DNA of 64,000 nt from Ancistrus triradiatus (Eukaryota > Chordata > Actinopteri > Siluriformes > Loricariidae). The stretch covers positions 166,302 through 230,301 of the forward strand of contig JAJAGP010000873.1 in assembly GCA_025084515.1 (NCBI GenBank). The letters run 5' to 3'. Below the pieces are notes generated by a model, which was given only the letters and a program-made list of their open reading frames with translations, was not told the DNA's origin and ran no database searches. The translations under genes and the position numbers were made by a program. Positions 20,349 through 31,375 of the stretch are shown one piece after another; position 1 is the first letter of the stretch; each line of letters opens with the position of its first letter.

Positions 20349-21340
20349 CAGTGGTGCTTGAAAGTTTGTGAACCCTTTAGAATGTTCTATATTTCTGCAT
20401 AAGTCCTAAACGTTTCCTGTAACTGTTGATCAGTCCTGCACACCGGCTTGGAGGAATTTTAGCTCATTTCTCCGTACAAAACAGCTTCAGCTCTGGGATG
20501 TTGGTGGGTTTCCTCACATTAGCTGCTCGCTTTAGGTCCTTCCACAACACGATTGGATTAAGGTCAGGACTTTGACTTGGCCATTCCAAAACATGAACTT
20601 TATTCTTCTGTAACCATTCTTTGGAAGAACGGCTTGTGTGCTTATGGTCGTTGTCTTGCTGCATGACCCACCTTCTCTTGAGATTCAATTCATGGACAGA
20701 TGTCCTGACATTTTCCTTCAGAATTCTCTGATATAATTCAGAATTCATTGTTGCATCAATGATGGCAAGCCGTCCTGGTCCAGATGCAGCAAAACAGGCC
20801 CAAACCATGCTACTACCACCACCATGTTTCACAGATGGGATAAGGTTCTTATGCTGGAATGCAGGGTTTTTCTTTCTCCAAACTCTTTAGAAATGTTTTT
20901 TTTAACCTTTTCCATCCTGATGAGCATCAACAATTATTTTCCTGAGGTCCTCAGAAATCTCCTTTGTTCGTGCCATGATACACTTCCACAAACATGTATG
21001 TGAAGAGCAGACTTTGATAGATCACTTTTCTTTAAATTAGACAGTGTTCCCGCTCACACCTGATTGTCATCCCATTCATTGAAAACACCTGACTAATTTC
21101 ACATTCAAATTAACTGCTAATCCTAGAGGTTCACATACTTTTGCCACTCACTAATATGTAATATTGGATCATTTTCCTCAATAAATAAATGACCAAGTAT
21201 AATATTTTTGTCTCATTTGTTTAACTGGGTTCTCTTTATCTACGTTTAGGACTTGTGTGAAAATCTGATGATGTTTTAGGTCATATTTATGCAGAAATAT
21301 AGAAAATTCTAAAGGGTTCACAAACTTTCAAGCACTGTTG
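20349..21340 (-). mobile_element. Tc1-like transposon, family B, copy B1 (internally deleted)
   Basis: 992 bp. CAGTGGTGCTTGAAAGTTTG at the left, its inverse at the right (CTTTCAAGCACTGTTG), TA on both sides (20347-20348, 21341-21342). Transposase remnant on the minus strand. Relatives at 33401-33606 and 62112-63079. Confidence 0.92.
20410..20976 (-). pseudogene. Tc1 family B transposase, deleted
   Basis: Starts MARTKEISEDLRK, meets a stop within the first helix-turn-helix, then jumps to KHGGGSSMVWACFAASGPG. The second catalytic Asp (QQDNDHKHT) is present. At the third site, SPDLNPI is followed by VLW instead of the Glu-bearing IENLW, so the Glu appears lost. The C-terminus AKIPPSRCAGLINSYRKR follows after a stop at 20464. 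Confidence 0.85.
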
Positions 21341-22093
21341 TAAATGTATAGTTAAAGTATGAAACATTTACTGAAAAACCTGTTGTTCCTCATTGCTACA
21401 ATATAAAATAAATGTCAATTTTTAATCTTATATCTGGATAGCCAATACGATAAACAAATGCTTAAGACTCCTAATCTGTAAGAATGCAAAAGTCCAAAGT
21501 TCTCAGCTTCCCAAGTTCTCACTTCAAAGAGCACTGAGAAAACACATGTGAGTTAATGTATAACTGGGGTTTAAGCTGTTGAGCAGGGCTGTGGTTAATG
21601 TCAATCACACCAAGCAGTTCCCAAGCTTCCTGTTTCATCATCTGCAATGAGTCATACACTGGAGCACTCCCCACACCTGACTTCTCCATATACCCATAGG
21701 ATTTTTAACAGGTTTGAATACCAAATAGATAGTTATTCCAGCCCATATGTTTCTATGGACACTTGTCAGCCTTGACCATCCACCACTGACTGGATATTTG
21801 TGTGGTGGTGGTACAGCAGTGACTCTGACATGTCAGTGTTACCTGAGTAGAATGAGTACATTAGGTGCAGCATGTGTTATAGTTATGGGATATGGTTTAA
21901 AGTTGGGGTTAGAGGTTGTGGTGTTGAGTCATGTTAAGGTTAGAATTGGGGTTCTTGATTAGTGTTAGGTTAGAGGTGAGGTTTTTAGTGTCGCTTAGAA
22001 TTTATGGGTTATGGTTAGGGATTAGACTTTAGGGTTCATGTTAGGCTTAGCTGTTATAGTGTATAACTTTAGTTCAGGTTTAGTCTTAGATTA

Positions 22094-22683
22094 CATTTAC
22101 GTTTACAGCATTTAGCAGACACCCTTATCCAGAGCGACTTACAGAAGTGCTTTGTATTCTTCTTAGCAGACAAAACCTCGTTAGTACAAATAAGCAACAG
22201 CCCAACCACAACCTGCTATCATCTGATGTAGGAGTGCTGAGGGAGAGGTGAGTCTTTAGTCGCCTCTTTGAGACAGCAAGAGACTCAGCCATTCTGACAT
22301 CCAGTGGAAGTTCATTTCACCACCTGGGTGCCAGTACGGAGAAGAGTCTTCATGCTCGTGCTCCTTCAATCTTACGTGGAGGATCCAGTCAAGGCAGGCT
22401 CATGTCTCAGAGGAGACAAGTTACAGAGTGTGGTTTGATTAGAGCCTTTAGGTAAGAAGGTGCTTTGTAGGTAAGCATCAGGGTTTTGAATCTGATGGGG
22501 GCAGATACAGGGATCCAGGGAAGTGAACACAGCAGTTGGGTGACATGAGAAAACTTGGGTAGATTGAAAACCAGACGAGCCACTGCATTGTGAATCAGTT
22601 GAAGGGGTCTGATTGTACGCATTGAAAGACCAGTCAGAAGAGCAATGCAGGAATCTAGTTTCATACAACAAGAGAATGGACAA
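22094..22683 (-). pseudogene. LINE 3' end with reverse-transcriptase C-terminus
   Basis: Minus-strand frame 22407-22664 has IRPLQLIHNAVARLVFNLPK, SHVTQLLCSLPWIPVSAPI and FKTLMLTYKAPSYLKALIKP, the region after the catalytic core in Jockey-group LINEs. Further on, across stops, RLFSVLAPRW and NELPLDVRMAESLAVSKRRL follow. The element ends with the same tail as the V-SINEs (CGCTCTGGATAAGGGTGTCT to TGTAAACGTAAATG). 5'-truncated, as LINE copies usually are. Confidence 0.8.
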
Positions 22684-23094
22684 GCACTTGGGTGATACTT
22701 GGGATTAGAGGTTATGGTTAGTGGTTGGGGTTTACAGGTACCGGTTACAGTTACGGTTTAGAGGTTATGGTTAGGAGTAAAGGGCTAGGGTTTATAATAA
22801 GTGTTAGTGTTTAGGGGTTATGATTTGAAGTCACGATCAGTGTTAGTATTAGGGCTTATGGTAAGTTGTTACAGTTGATGTTAGTTTTATCAACTATGGT
22901 TAGTGTATAGAGTTTAGAGATTATGCTTATGTATTAGCGGTCGTGTTGGGAGTGAAGTACAGTTAGTGTATAGGCCTTACAGTTAGGAGTGATGGATTTG
23001 GGGTTATGATTAGTGTTAGAGTTTATGGTTAGGGGTTGGTGTTAAGATCTAGGTTTAGTGGTTATAGTTAGGTCTTAGTGTCAGGGTTTAGGGT

Positions 23095-23286
23095 TTAGTG
23101 GTAGCCTAGCAGTTAAGGTACTGGGCTATAGACCAAATGGTCCAGAGATCAAATCCCATCTCTGCCCGAGCTGCCACTGTTGGGTCCTTGAGCAAGGCCC
23201 TTAACCCACAACTGCTTGGATTGTAAGACTGTATCAATTGTAAGTCGCTCTGGATAAGGGCGTCTGCTAAATGCTGTAAATGTAAG
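23095..23286 (+). mobile_element. V-SINE, plus orientation, full length
   Basis: Box A (GTGGTAGCCTAGCAGTTAAG), box B-like AGATCAAATCCC, core CCACTGTTGGGTCCTTGAGC, tail GTCGCTCTGGATAAGGGCGT, end GCTGTAAATGTAA. Inserted in the TTAGGG-like tract. Confidence 0.9.
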
Positions 23287-24015
23287 ATTTAGGAGTTATA
23301 GTTAGTGATTCCGGTTAAGAATTATGGTTAGTATAGGGTTTAGTGATGGTTGAGTGTTAGAGTTAGTGTTACGGTTTGAGGATTATGGTTGTAGTTATGA
23401 TATGGGGCTAGTGTTGAGGGTTAGTAGTAGATTTTAGTGATTATGGTCAGTATTAGGGTTTATGGTTAGGTGTTACAGTTAGTGTTAGGTTTTATCGACT
23501 ATGGTTAGTGTATAGAGTTTAGAGATGATGCTTATGTATTAGGGTTAGTGTTAGGGTTTGGAGGTTATAGTTAGGAGTGAAGTACATTTAGTGTATAGGG
23601 GTTACAGTTAGGAGTGATGCTCAGTGTTGATTAGTGTTAGGGTTTATAGTTATTGATTATGTTAATATATGGGGGTTGGTATTAAGATTTTGATTTAGTT
23701 AGGTGTTAGTGTTAGGGATTTGGGTTATGGTTATAGTTATGGTATAGGGGTTAGTGTTAGGGTTTAGGGATTATGGTTATTGTTGGGGTTTAGTGATAAG
23801 ATTTAGGGTTAATAGTTAGTTAGTAAATGTGGTTCAGAATTATTATAAGGTTTTAGTTCTTGGATTTATAGTTAGTATAGTGTTTAGTGATCATGGTTAG
23901 ATGTTAGAGTTAGCGTTATGAGTTGAGGACTAGTGTTGAGGGTTAGCATTACAGTTTAGTGATTATGGTAGGGGTTATGGTTAGTATTAGGACTTGTACA
24001 TCATGATTAGATTTA

Positions 24016-24589
24016 GAACACTGTTGCTAAATGTACATGGTCTTTTAAAATCTAAGCAATAAAGCCACAAGTGCCACACACTAGAATGTCAGAGTCATTG
24101 CTGCACTAAAAATGATAAAACAATCACATATCTGGTCTGTGGTGATCCTCTGCTGGCTCTTTCCCACAGAAAATAACAGGCTACAGTCAGTAGCGGTATA
24201 GCTATCAAGTACACACACGCGGTAAATGTACTTGTTGGGTCCTGCCAAATCTTTAGTGATCAGAAGTGACACAGAGTTTTGTTGAAACAGGGATGAAACT
24301 ACTTTGCAATTACATGCTATAAAAAGTCCCGCTGAATTTTCGAACAGCTCACACTTCTAACATCTGTCACTCTCTCTGCAGTTGTCTTTTTCTTTAACCA
24401 TGTGCTGGCACTGAATAACTTCACAGCTCATGTCGTTATCCAGTTCTTCTAACATGGAACATTGGAATAGTAATGAAGAGATGTGTATTAGAACACTTAA
24501 CACAAAGAACTGCAAAGACAGTTCTTTCACTGCTGTCATTTATACATGTCATTTCTTTACTTATTTTTTTGGAGTGTAAATGTAGATAT
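24016..24589. other. Stretch with one small secreted-like open frame
   Basis: A 60-codon minus-strand frame (24357-24539) starts at ATG, has a hydrophobic stretch after about ten residues and five Cys. No family recognised; see findings. Otherwise nothing. Confidence 0.35.
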
Positions 24590-24800
24590 AATTTACATTT
24601 ACTTTAATAGTATTTAGCATACAACCTCATCCAGAGAGACCTACAGCTGATACAATCTTACAATGTACCATCTAACCACCTGGCGGTCATGGGGCTTGCT
24701 CAGAGGCATAACAGTGACAACTTGGCAGTGCTGGGACGTGAACCCTGGACCTTCTGGTCAATAGTCCAGTAGTTGAACTGCTGTGCTACCACTGTCCAAC
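24590..24800 (-). mobile_element. V-SINE, minus orientation
   Basis: Tail relic CTCATCCAGAGAGACCTACA, core GGGCTTGCTCAGAGGC, box B GTGAACCCTGG region, and box A relic GTGCTACCACTGTCC at the right. Confidence 0.75.
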
Positions 24801-25894
24801 GCTCAAATATTACTGAGCTGCTGAGTGCTCTTTTCTAATTAATGCCCCTTTACATCCTAGGAGACATTAAGAAATCAGATATAATTTGTGCTTCGTACAT
24901 GTCACAACACAATCCTTTTGGAACTGACTGAGGAACAGACAAATTATTTAATCTAATTTAATCTCATCAGAACATTTCTGAACATTTCCCTCAGAAATAA
25001 AAGAACTTTGAGTCACTGACTGCACTCTGACTCTGGACTGCTGATCATGTGCACATGCACTTGCGTCTGACTGAGTTATGAATGGGAGCAGTTCCAACCC
25101 TGTGCCTCCTCTCTAGGCGCCCGAGCTGCCCATATTTGGTCACTGTGGAGAATCAGGGTCCCCAGTGCCCACTTGTCACAGATAAGCACACCACAGCCTG
25201 GTATTCATCAACTTGAACAGCATGGTATGGACAAGTCAACCTACTTTGACTGTGGGTCTCAAATGTGAACCAAAAACTGTGTATGCAACAAATAGATGTT
25301 CATAAAAAACAATGTTTGGCTAGTCAAATCTGATTCTTATAATATGCTTTTGAACTAGCAGGGTAATTTGAAGGAATCCCTCAGGTTCTGTGCAAAAGTT
25401 TGTATAAAACCTGGTTAAATTAAGTGCATAATAAAAAAACTTGACAAATACTGGATTATTTTAGAACATCAACAATTCTCACACCATCTCTCCGCTTTCA
25501 ACATCTGATACTAAAGTAGCAAATTGCTATTGATAAGCACAGGCTTCAAGCACTGCAGCTTTTACAGCCGAGAAATTTCTGGCCTGTCCAGCACGATCCC
25601 ATTCATGTCATACTCCCTAGTGTGTAAAATCAATTTTGTAATTCAGCTTGTGTTTCCATAGCCTCCAAAACAGTGCCAGTTTATGGGGGGGAGGCAGTGT
25701 GCAATTCAGCTCCTGTTTCAGCACTGCACCTTTATGTGAGACCGGTTAAGGAAATGGGAGGGAAAGCAACATGCTGAGGAGGCTAAAGGGAATTTGCACC
25801 ATGCCCAGGTGCTTATATGTTTCATGCCTGATAAGACCATACATCACTACAGAAACAAAAACTTTCTTCCATGGTAATGACTATAAGCAAAAGC
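24801..25894. other. Unannotated stretch
   Basis: No gene or repeat family recognised in about 1.1 kb. 25040-25260 is somewhat GC-richer than its surroundings. Confidence 0.45.
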
Positions 25895-26460
25895 GAGACA
25901 AAACATTGCAACCACCTGGACCACAACAATGTTTACTAAGGTGGCACGTCCACGCGAACGCCCAGACCCAGCGCTTCCCAGTAAAACACTACCCACAGCA
26001 TCACACACCCTATTCCAGTATACACCACGTCAAGTGAAAGAAATCAGGACTCACTGGACCAGGCGATCTGCTTCAATTGCTCCAAGGTTCAGTTCTGACA
26101 CCAGTGCCCATTGTTTTCTTTTGATGGTGGACCGTGGTTACCATGGGTACTCTGACTGGCCTGTAGTTACACAGCCCCCTTACTCGGCGAGTTGCGATGC
26201 AGTGTGTGTTGTGACACATTTCTTCCAAAGTCAGCATTATATAGTTTTTCATGACTTGGGCCACAGAAGCTGTTTTGTCAGTCTGGACCAAACAAGATGG
26301 GCTTTGTTGCCCTCGCACATCGATGAGCCAGTGGCACTCAAGACCCTTTCGCCAGTTTGTGGTTTGTCTCTCACCAGACCACCAGACCAGACCAGACCAG
26401 ACCAGACCAGGTCTCGCCAGACCACTGTCAGGGTGTAACGATCTCTTGTCAAAGTCAGTG
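25895..26460 (-). pseudogene. Tc1-like transposase fragment, family G
   Basis: From right to left on the minus strand: N-terminal relic SLKDLTDFDKRS, an expanded (GACCA)n region, SVAQVMKNYIMLTLEE, LCNYRPVRVPM, then VHHQKKTMGT, AWSSES and VMLWVVFYWEALGLGVRVDV. The first catalytic Asp (normally AWSDES) is Ser here. No catalytic end or terminal repeats. The same Tc1 type supplies 4388-4650. Confidence 0.75.
26376..26412 (+). repeat. (ACCAG)n pentanucleotide repeat
   Basis: Six to seven units of ACCAG, inside the degraded Tc1 transposase region. Confidence 0.9.
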
Positions 26461-26477
26461 AGGTCTTTAAGCTTGAA

Positions 26478-26936
26478 AAGGCCACCATTAGATTAGATAT
26501 ACCATTGTTTAGGCAATGCTACAATGACAATATATAATCATTGGTCAGGCTCCTTAGTAATATACCACCAGAAAATACAGGGAATTAGTATGCAGTATTA
26601 ATAAACTGAAAAAAATCCCCTGAAAATCTGCTTCTAAAGGCTACAGTGGCCAGTGTTTAGTGTGAGACCTTCCCTCACACTTGAACAATAGCAGCATCTG
26701 GCCAAGTTGACCCTTCTGCAGTCTGAAGAAGCTTGATCAGGAATGGTTTTGTGAAAAGGTAGCAGCTAAGAAACCACTTTTTCGGAAGGGAAACAGGATG
26801 AAAAGGATAAGATATGCAAAACTCACAAAGATTGGTTAGAAGATCAATTGAAAAGAGTATTATGGAGTGACGAATCCAAGTTTGAAATTTTGTGTCATTA
26901 TACCATTGCAAAAGCTATTCTGATAATATTGTGTAT
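26478..26936 (+). mobile_element. Tc1-derived MITE, family D, copy D1
   Basis: GGCCACCATTAGATTAGATA at the left; the terminal GTGCAAAAGTCTTA is missing. The interior on the plus strand reads KKPLxRKGNRMKRIRYAK across frames, then LEDQLKRVLWSDESKFEIL, the stretch before and including the first catalytic Asp of a Tc1 transposase. The rest of the gene is deleted. Confidence 0.75.
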
Positions 26937-26990
26937 GTTGACGACAGACACAAATGACAAAGTAACCTAGTCACCAAATCGTATGTTACA

Positions 26991-27482
26991 CTATATAGAC
27001 AAAAGTTTGTGGACACCCCTTCTAATTATGGAGTTCAGTTATTACAGCAACACTTCCATAACATAAAGCAGACATGTCTGGACTGTCAACAGACAAACAG
27101 TAGCAACAGAATGGGGTGTACCGATACCCAGTGACTCTCTGTATGACATATGTATAGGTTTCTCCTTCCAACGAGTCAGTTCATCTTTTTTCTGCCCTGC
27201 TGTCCTAAAACAAAGTCCACAGAGAACTGGTTTGCCAACTTTGATTGAGAACTGGGCTGGCTAGCACAGAACCTTGAACTCAAGTCCATCAGACACCTTG
27301 AAAATGCACTGGAATGGCAAAAGTGAGCCAGGGCTTATTGTCTAACATCAGAACTGACCACAGAAAACCTTTTAGAAGAAAAAAAGCTGTTGTTGCAGCA
27401 AGGATTCTGGGGCTAAATATCACACTAATACCAATGTTTTGGATGCAGGTTTTTGGGTGTCCACAAACTTTTGTCTATATAC
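26991..27482 (+). mobile_element. Tc1-derived MITE, family E
   Basis: Inverted ends CTATATAGACAAAAGTTTGT and (reverse) GTATATAGACAAAAGTTTGT, continuing into GGACACC. An internal relic AQNLELKSIRHLENALEW aligns with the [17 protein letters not shown] motif of Tc1 transposases, so it is the shrunken 3' part of one. Confidence 0.8.
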
Positions 27483-28734
27483 TTTAAATTTGTAATGGTA
27501 TACCCATGGGTACTGTGTGAATGGGTACAATGGGTAACTGCCAGCTACAGTTCTACTTGTACAGGATACGGAGAATGGAGTATAAATGCAATTAGCACAA
27601 ATAATTGCATTATGTTTTTGCTAAATGTTTTTGCTTCATTTATTGTGCCTGTATGCAGCATTTGCATTCACAGCATGTGGCAAATGTCCTTATCCAGAGT
27701 GATAGGCAGACGTGCGTCATCATAATAAGGTGTGTGGGGGGCACAGCTGGTTCTCAAGAAATGCAACACGCTCTAATTAAATCATTTCAGATGATCACAA
27801 CGAGCAGGCAGTGCATCTTTCTCTGTCAGGGCTGCAGTGAATATCTTACGCAGGCTGTTTTCAGATTTGCCTGATCCTTGAAGTACGCAGAAAGTGTCAG
27901 TTTAATTTACATGAAAAATATTTCGTTTTTAGTCTCTCCGGACAGTTTTAGTGTCTCAGACACTTTATCTACACATTGCATGTGGCCTGTGACATTACAC
28001 GCCATGATATAACAGACTGACTAGATTAGATGAGCTAGCTACAAAGGCTAGCATGACTAATGACTGTTCTCGTTTTCCACTGTACGCTCTTTCTTTAAAA
28101 CCTACAAATAAGGTTAATTGTATGAAGGTCAGCATTGTGGGCATGCCCAGAGAACACTAGCACAACAGTACAAAATCCTGCAATTTGGAGCTTAATCCTA
28201 TTAGCACTGGGATTAAGCTGGAGCTTGATGCTAACTCTGTTACAAAATCTTTAGTCAGATTCCCGTTCCAAAGGCATTATGAACAAAAGTGGTATTAAAA
28301 TCCAGATTTCTGAATTTGTGTGGAGTTTCTCAGAATTATGAAAAGCATGACTGCCTGTTCCTCATCATTAAAACAAGTCAGCATTCTATGGACATGCAAC
28401 CCATGGGTATACAAGTTTAAACAACACCCATAATTACACCATGAACTGGTTTAATCCAATTAACCCCCTCATTCTTTGAAGCACACTCACTTCTGAAGCT
28501 ATTCTCCAGGTCAGGTACCACCAAAGCAACCACTGCAAACACTAACACACTCTTACACGTATTATAATATAATAACTGAAAATAATAACAGAAATGCTGC
28601 TGTGGAAGCGGTCATTTATCTGATCATTTTCATTCTTAAATGGCTTATTTACCTCAATAATAATTCAGTAACCATGAGAGTCAGATTAAACTACAAGTTT
28701 AAACTATACATTTAATCAATATGAACTATCTAAC
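27483..28734. other. Stretch with a V-SINE fragment only
   Basis: A minus-strand V-SINE tail relic lies at 27645-27710 (GGCAAATGTCCTTATCCAGA). Otherwise nothing recognised. Confidence 0.5.
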
Positions 28735-29619
28735 ATTAATATATTTGATTTGATCCATTTGCTCCACCGACTAGCACGAGCAGCTCCCACAGTTTCGTTG
28801 TCCACTGTCCAGGCACAGGTGGCACCTTCATTACACTCCCCTGTCTCTCCTCGTACAACTTGTACATCAAGAAACACAAGATGTAAGCCACACTATCTTA
28901 TGTCCTTGATATCCAGCGCTTATTACAATTACAGAACATACAGAAATCACCAAAGCTAACAGTACAATCCCGGCTGTTATGCCGGCTGAGACACAGTGTG
29001 TGTCCTTCCAAAAACCCGAGGTCAGCCCTGACAGCTGCTCATTAAGAAAAGAAGATTAGAGGTTAGACTTGAATGGACACAAACTATTCGGCGATGTTTT
29101 TTCTTCCTTCAGATGTTCACACTATATCTGAGGAAAAGCTACAGCAGGAGACTTTGTTGAAATCCAATATTTATACAAGATAACAGCCTGGTGGCATTGG
29201 CTCAGAAAACCCGATTCTAATTCAAACCATGCAGAATACATTTTCTAAAATAGACAGTTCTGGTTCTAAAAGCTGACCTTGTTTAATTTATATTACTTAT
29301 ATGGATATACACACACTACGAGTATCTCACACCACACCTAGTAAACATGTTTTGCTTAAATAAATAAAAACATCACAAAAGCTAAAACAATTAGTATGTT
29401 ACGAGTGTCACTGCTGGAAGTGATGACAATGAACCAACAACCAAAAAACATTGGTTTGTGGTCCTATGGTTGACCTTTTCCCACTGATGGATATAGTAAA
29501 GATATGGCTAGCAATTGCAAACAAATATGACAGTTAAAGATTAAATAAGGCTTATGCAGTACTGTTCCACCTGAAATGGTCCACCTTCCCTTACCAGATA
29601 TAATTTAAGTGTTATAAAT
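28735..29619. other. Unannotated stretch with a protein-like minus-strand frame
   Basis: A stop-free minus frame at about 28735-28905 contains VVRGETGECNEGATCAW; see findings. No repeat recognised. Confidence 0.35.
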
Positions 29620-29620
29620 A

Positions 29621-31157
29621 CATTGGGGCAAAAAAGTATTTAGTCAGCCACTGATTGTGCAAGTTTTCCGACTTAGAAGGATGAGAGAGGTCTGTAATTT
29701 TCATCATAGGTACACCTCAACTATGAGAGACAAAACGAGAAAAAAAATTCAGGAAATCACATTGTAGAATTTTTTAAAGAATTTAATTGTAAATTATGAT
29801 GGAAAATAAGTATTTGGTCAATAACAAAAGTTCAACTCAATACTTTGTAACATAACCTTTGTTGGCAATGACAGAGGTCAAACCTTTCCTGTAAGTCTTC
29901 ACCAGGTTGGCACACACTGTAGCTGGTATTTTGGCCCATTCCTCCTCTAGAGCAGTGATGTTTTGGGGCAACAAACTCCCTCCACAAATTTTCTATGGGG
30001 TTGAGGTATGGAGACTGGCTAGGACACTCCAGGACCTTGAGCGGTGTGTTTATGATCACTGTCATGCTGGAAGACCCAGCCACGTTCCATATTCAATGCT
30101 CTCACTGATGGAAAGAGGTTTTGGCTTAAAACCTCACAATACATGGCCCCGTTCATTCTTCCCTTAACACGGATCAGTCGTCCTGTCCCCTCTGCAAAAA
30201 AAACAGCCCCAAAGCATGAGGTTTCCACCCCCCTTGCTGCACAGTAGGTATGGTGTTCCTGGGATAAAATTCAGCATTCTTCTTCCTCTGAACATGACCC
30301 TTTTTTACCAAAAAGTTCTATTTTGGTTTCATCTGACCACATGATATTCTCCCAATCCTATTCTGGATCATCTATATGCTCTCTGGCAAACTTCAGATGA
30401 GCCTGGACATGTACTGGCTTAAGCAGGGGGAAACGCCTGGCACTGAAGAATCTGAGTCCCGCTCAGCATAGTGTGTTACTGATGGTAGCCTTTGTTACTT
30501 TGGTCCCAGCTCTCTGCAGGTCATTCATCAGATCCCTCCGTGTAGTTCTTGGATGTTTGCTCACCGTTCTCATGATCATTTTGACCCCACGGGATGAGAT
30601 CTTGCGTGGGGCCCCAGATCAAAGGAGATTATCAATGGTCTTGTATGTCTTCCATTTTCTTACAATTGCTCCCACAGTTGATTTATTCACACCAACCTGC
30701 TTGACTATTGTAGATTCACTCTTATCAGCCTGCTGCAGGTCTACAATTTTCTACCTGGTTTGTCCTTCGACAGCTCTTTGGTCTTGGCCATTGCTGAGTT
30801 TGGAGTCTGACTGTTTGAGGCTGTAGACAGGTGTATTTTATACAGATAATGAGGTCAAACAGGTGCCATTAATACAGGTAACGAGTGGAGGACAGAAGAG
30901 CTTCTTAAAGACGAAATTACAGGTCTGTGAGAGCCAGAAATCTTGCTTGTTTGTGGGTGACCAAATACTTATTTTCCACCATGATTTACAATTAAATTCT
31001 TTAAAAATCGTACAATGTGATCTCCTGGATTTTTTTCTCATTTGTCTCTCATAGTTGAAGTGTACCTATGTGTATGAAAATTACAGACCTCTCTCATCTT
31101 TCTAAGTAGGAGAACTTGCACAATCAGTGGCTGACTAAATACTTTTTTGGCCCACCA
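29621..31157 (-). mobile_element. Tc1-like transposon, family A, copy A3 (near full length)
   Basis: 1537 bp, the longest family-A copy. Left end CATTGGGGCAAAAAAGTATT (consensus CAGTGGGG), right end inverse AGTATTTAGTCAGCCACTGA then decayed (GGCCCACCA), TA on both sides (29619-29620, 31158-31159). The long inverted ends are retained. Confidence 0.93.
29837..30791 (-). pseudogene. Tc1 family A transposase, almost complete
   Basis: Starts with MAKTKEL-type codons as Met-Ala-Lys-Thr-Lys and ends ...AYGYVTKY-type before TGA. All three catalytic positions can be found: WSDET (first Asp), QHDSDHKHT (second) and PYLNPIE (third; the preceding SPD is SPY). A deletion removes the [13 protein letters not shown] stretch, and several frameshifts break it. 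About 955 nt against about 1020 expected. Inactive. Confidence 0.82.
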
Positions 31158-31159
31158 TA

Positions 31160-31375
31160 TCTGTGGGATGCGGAAGAGGTAGTGCAGTGCAGTGAAAGTC
31201 TCGTTCCCTGTGTAGAAAATTGGTCGCAAAGCAGATGTTAATAATTGGCAAAAACGAGAGATTACATTAGAGTGTACCAAAGGGCATAGTGTGAAGGAAG
31301 TAGCTGAATTTTCAGATGTATTGAAGAGTACAGTCATACGGGTTTAGTAGCAGTGGCAAAAATCCCAGTCTACAG
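31160..31375 (+). pseudogene. Helix-turn-helix transposase fragment, copy K1
   Basis: The plus strand reads WQKREITLECTKGHSVKEVA then EFSDVLKSTVIRV and stops. This is a transposase-type helix-turn-helix (compare KEVAELVGVSK in K2 at 47010-47115). Directly abuts Tc1 copy A3. No catalytic domain. Confidence 0.55.

Larger units (their letters stand above)
21885..24015 (+). repeat. Degenerate TTAGGG-like repeat tract (with two insertions)
   Basis: Repeated words GGTTAG, GTTAGGGTTTA, TTATGGTTAG and TTAGTGTTAG over about 1.4 kb of tract (21885-22083, 22690-23094, 23286-24015). G-rich on the plus strand throughout, with units of about 6-7 bp varying around TTAGGG. The interruptions are a LINE end (22094-22683) and a V-SINE (23095-23285). 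Confidence 0.85.

Noticed and set aside
22372..22683. 103-codon minus-strand frame
   Set aside because: Shadow of the LINE reverse-transcriptase frame at 22407-22664.
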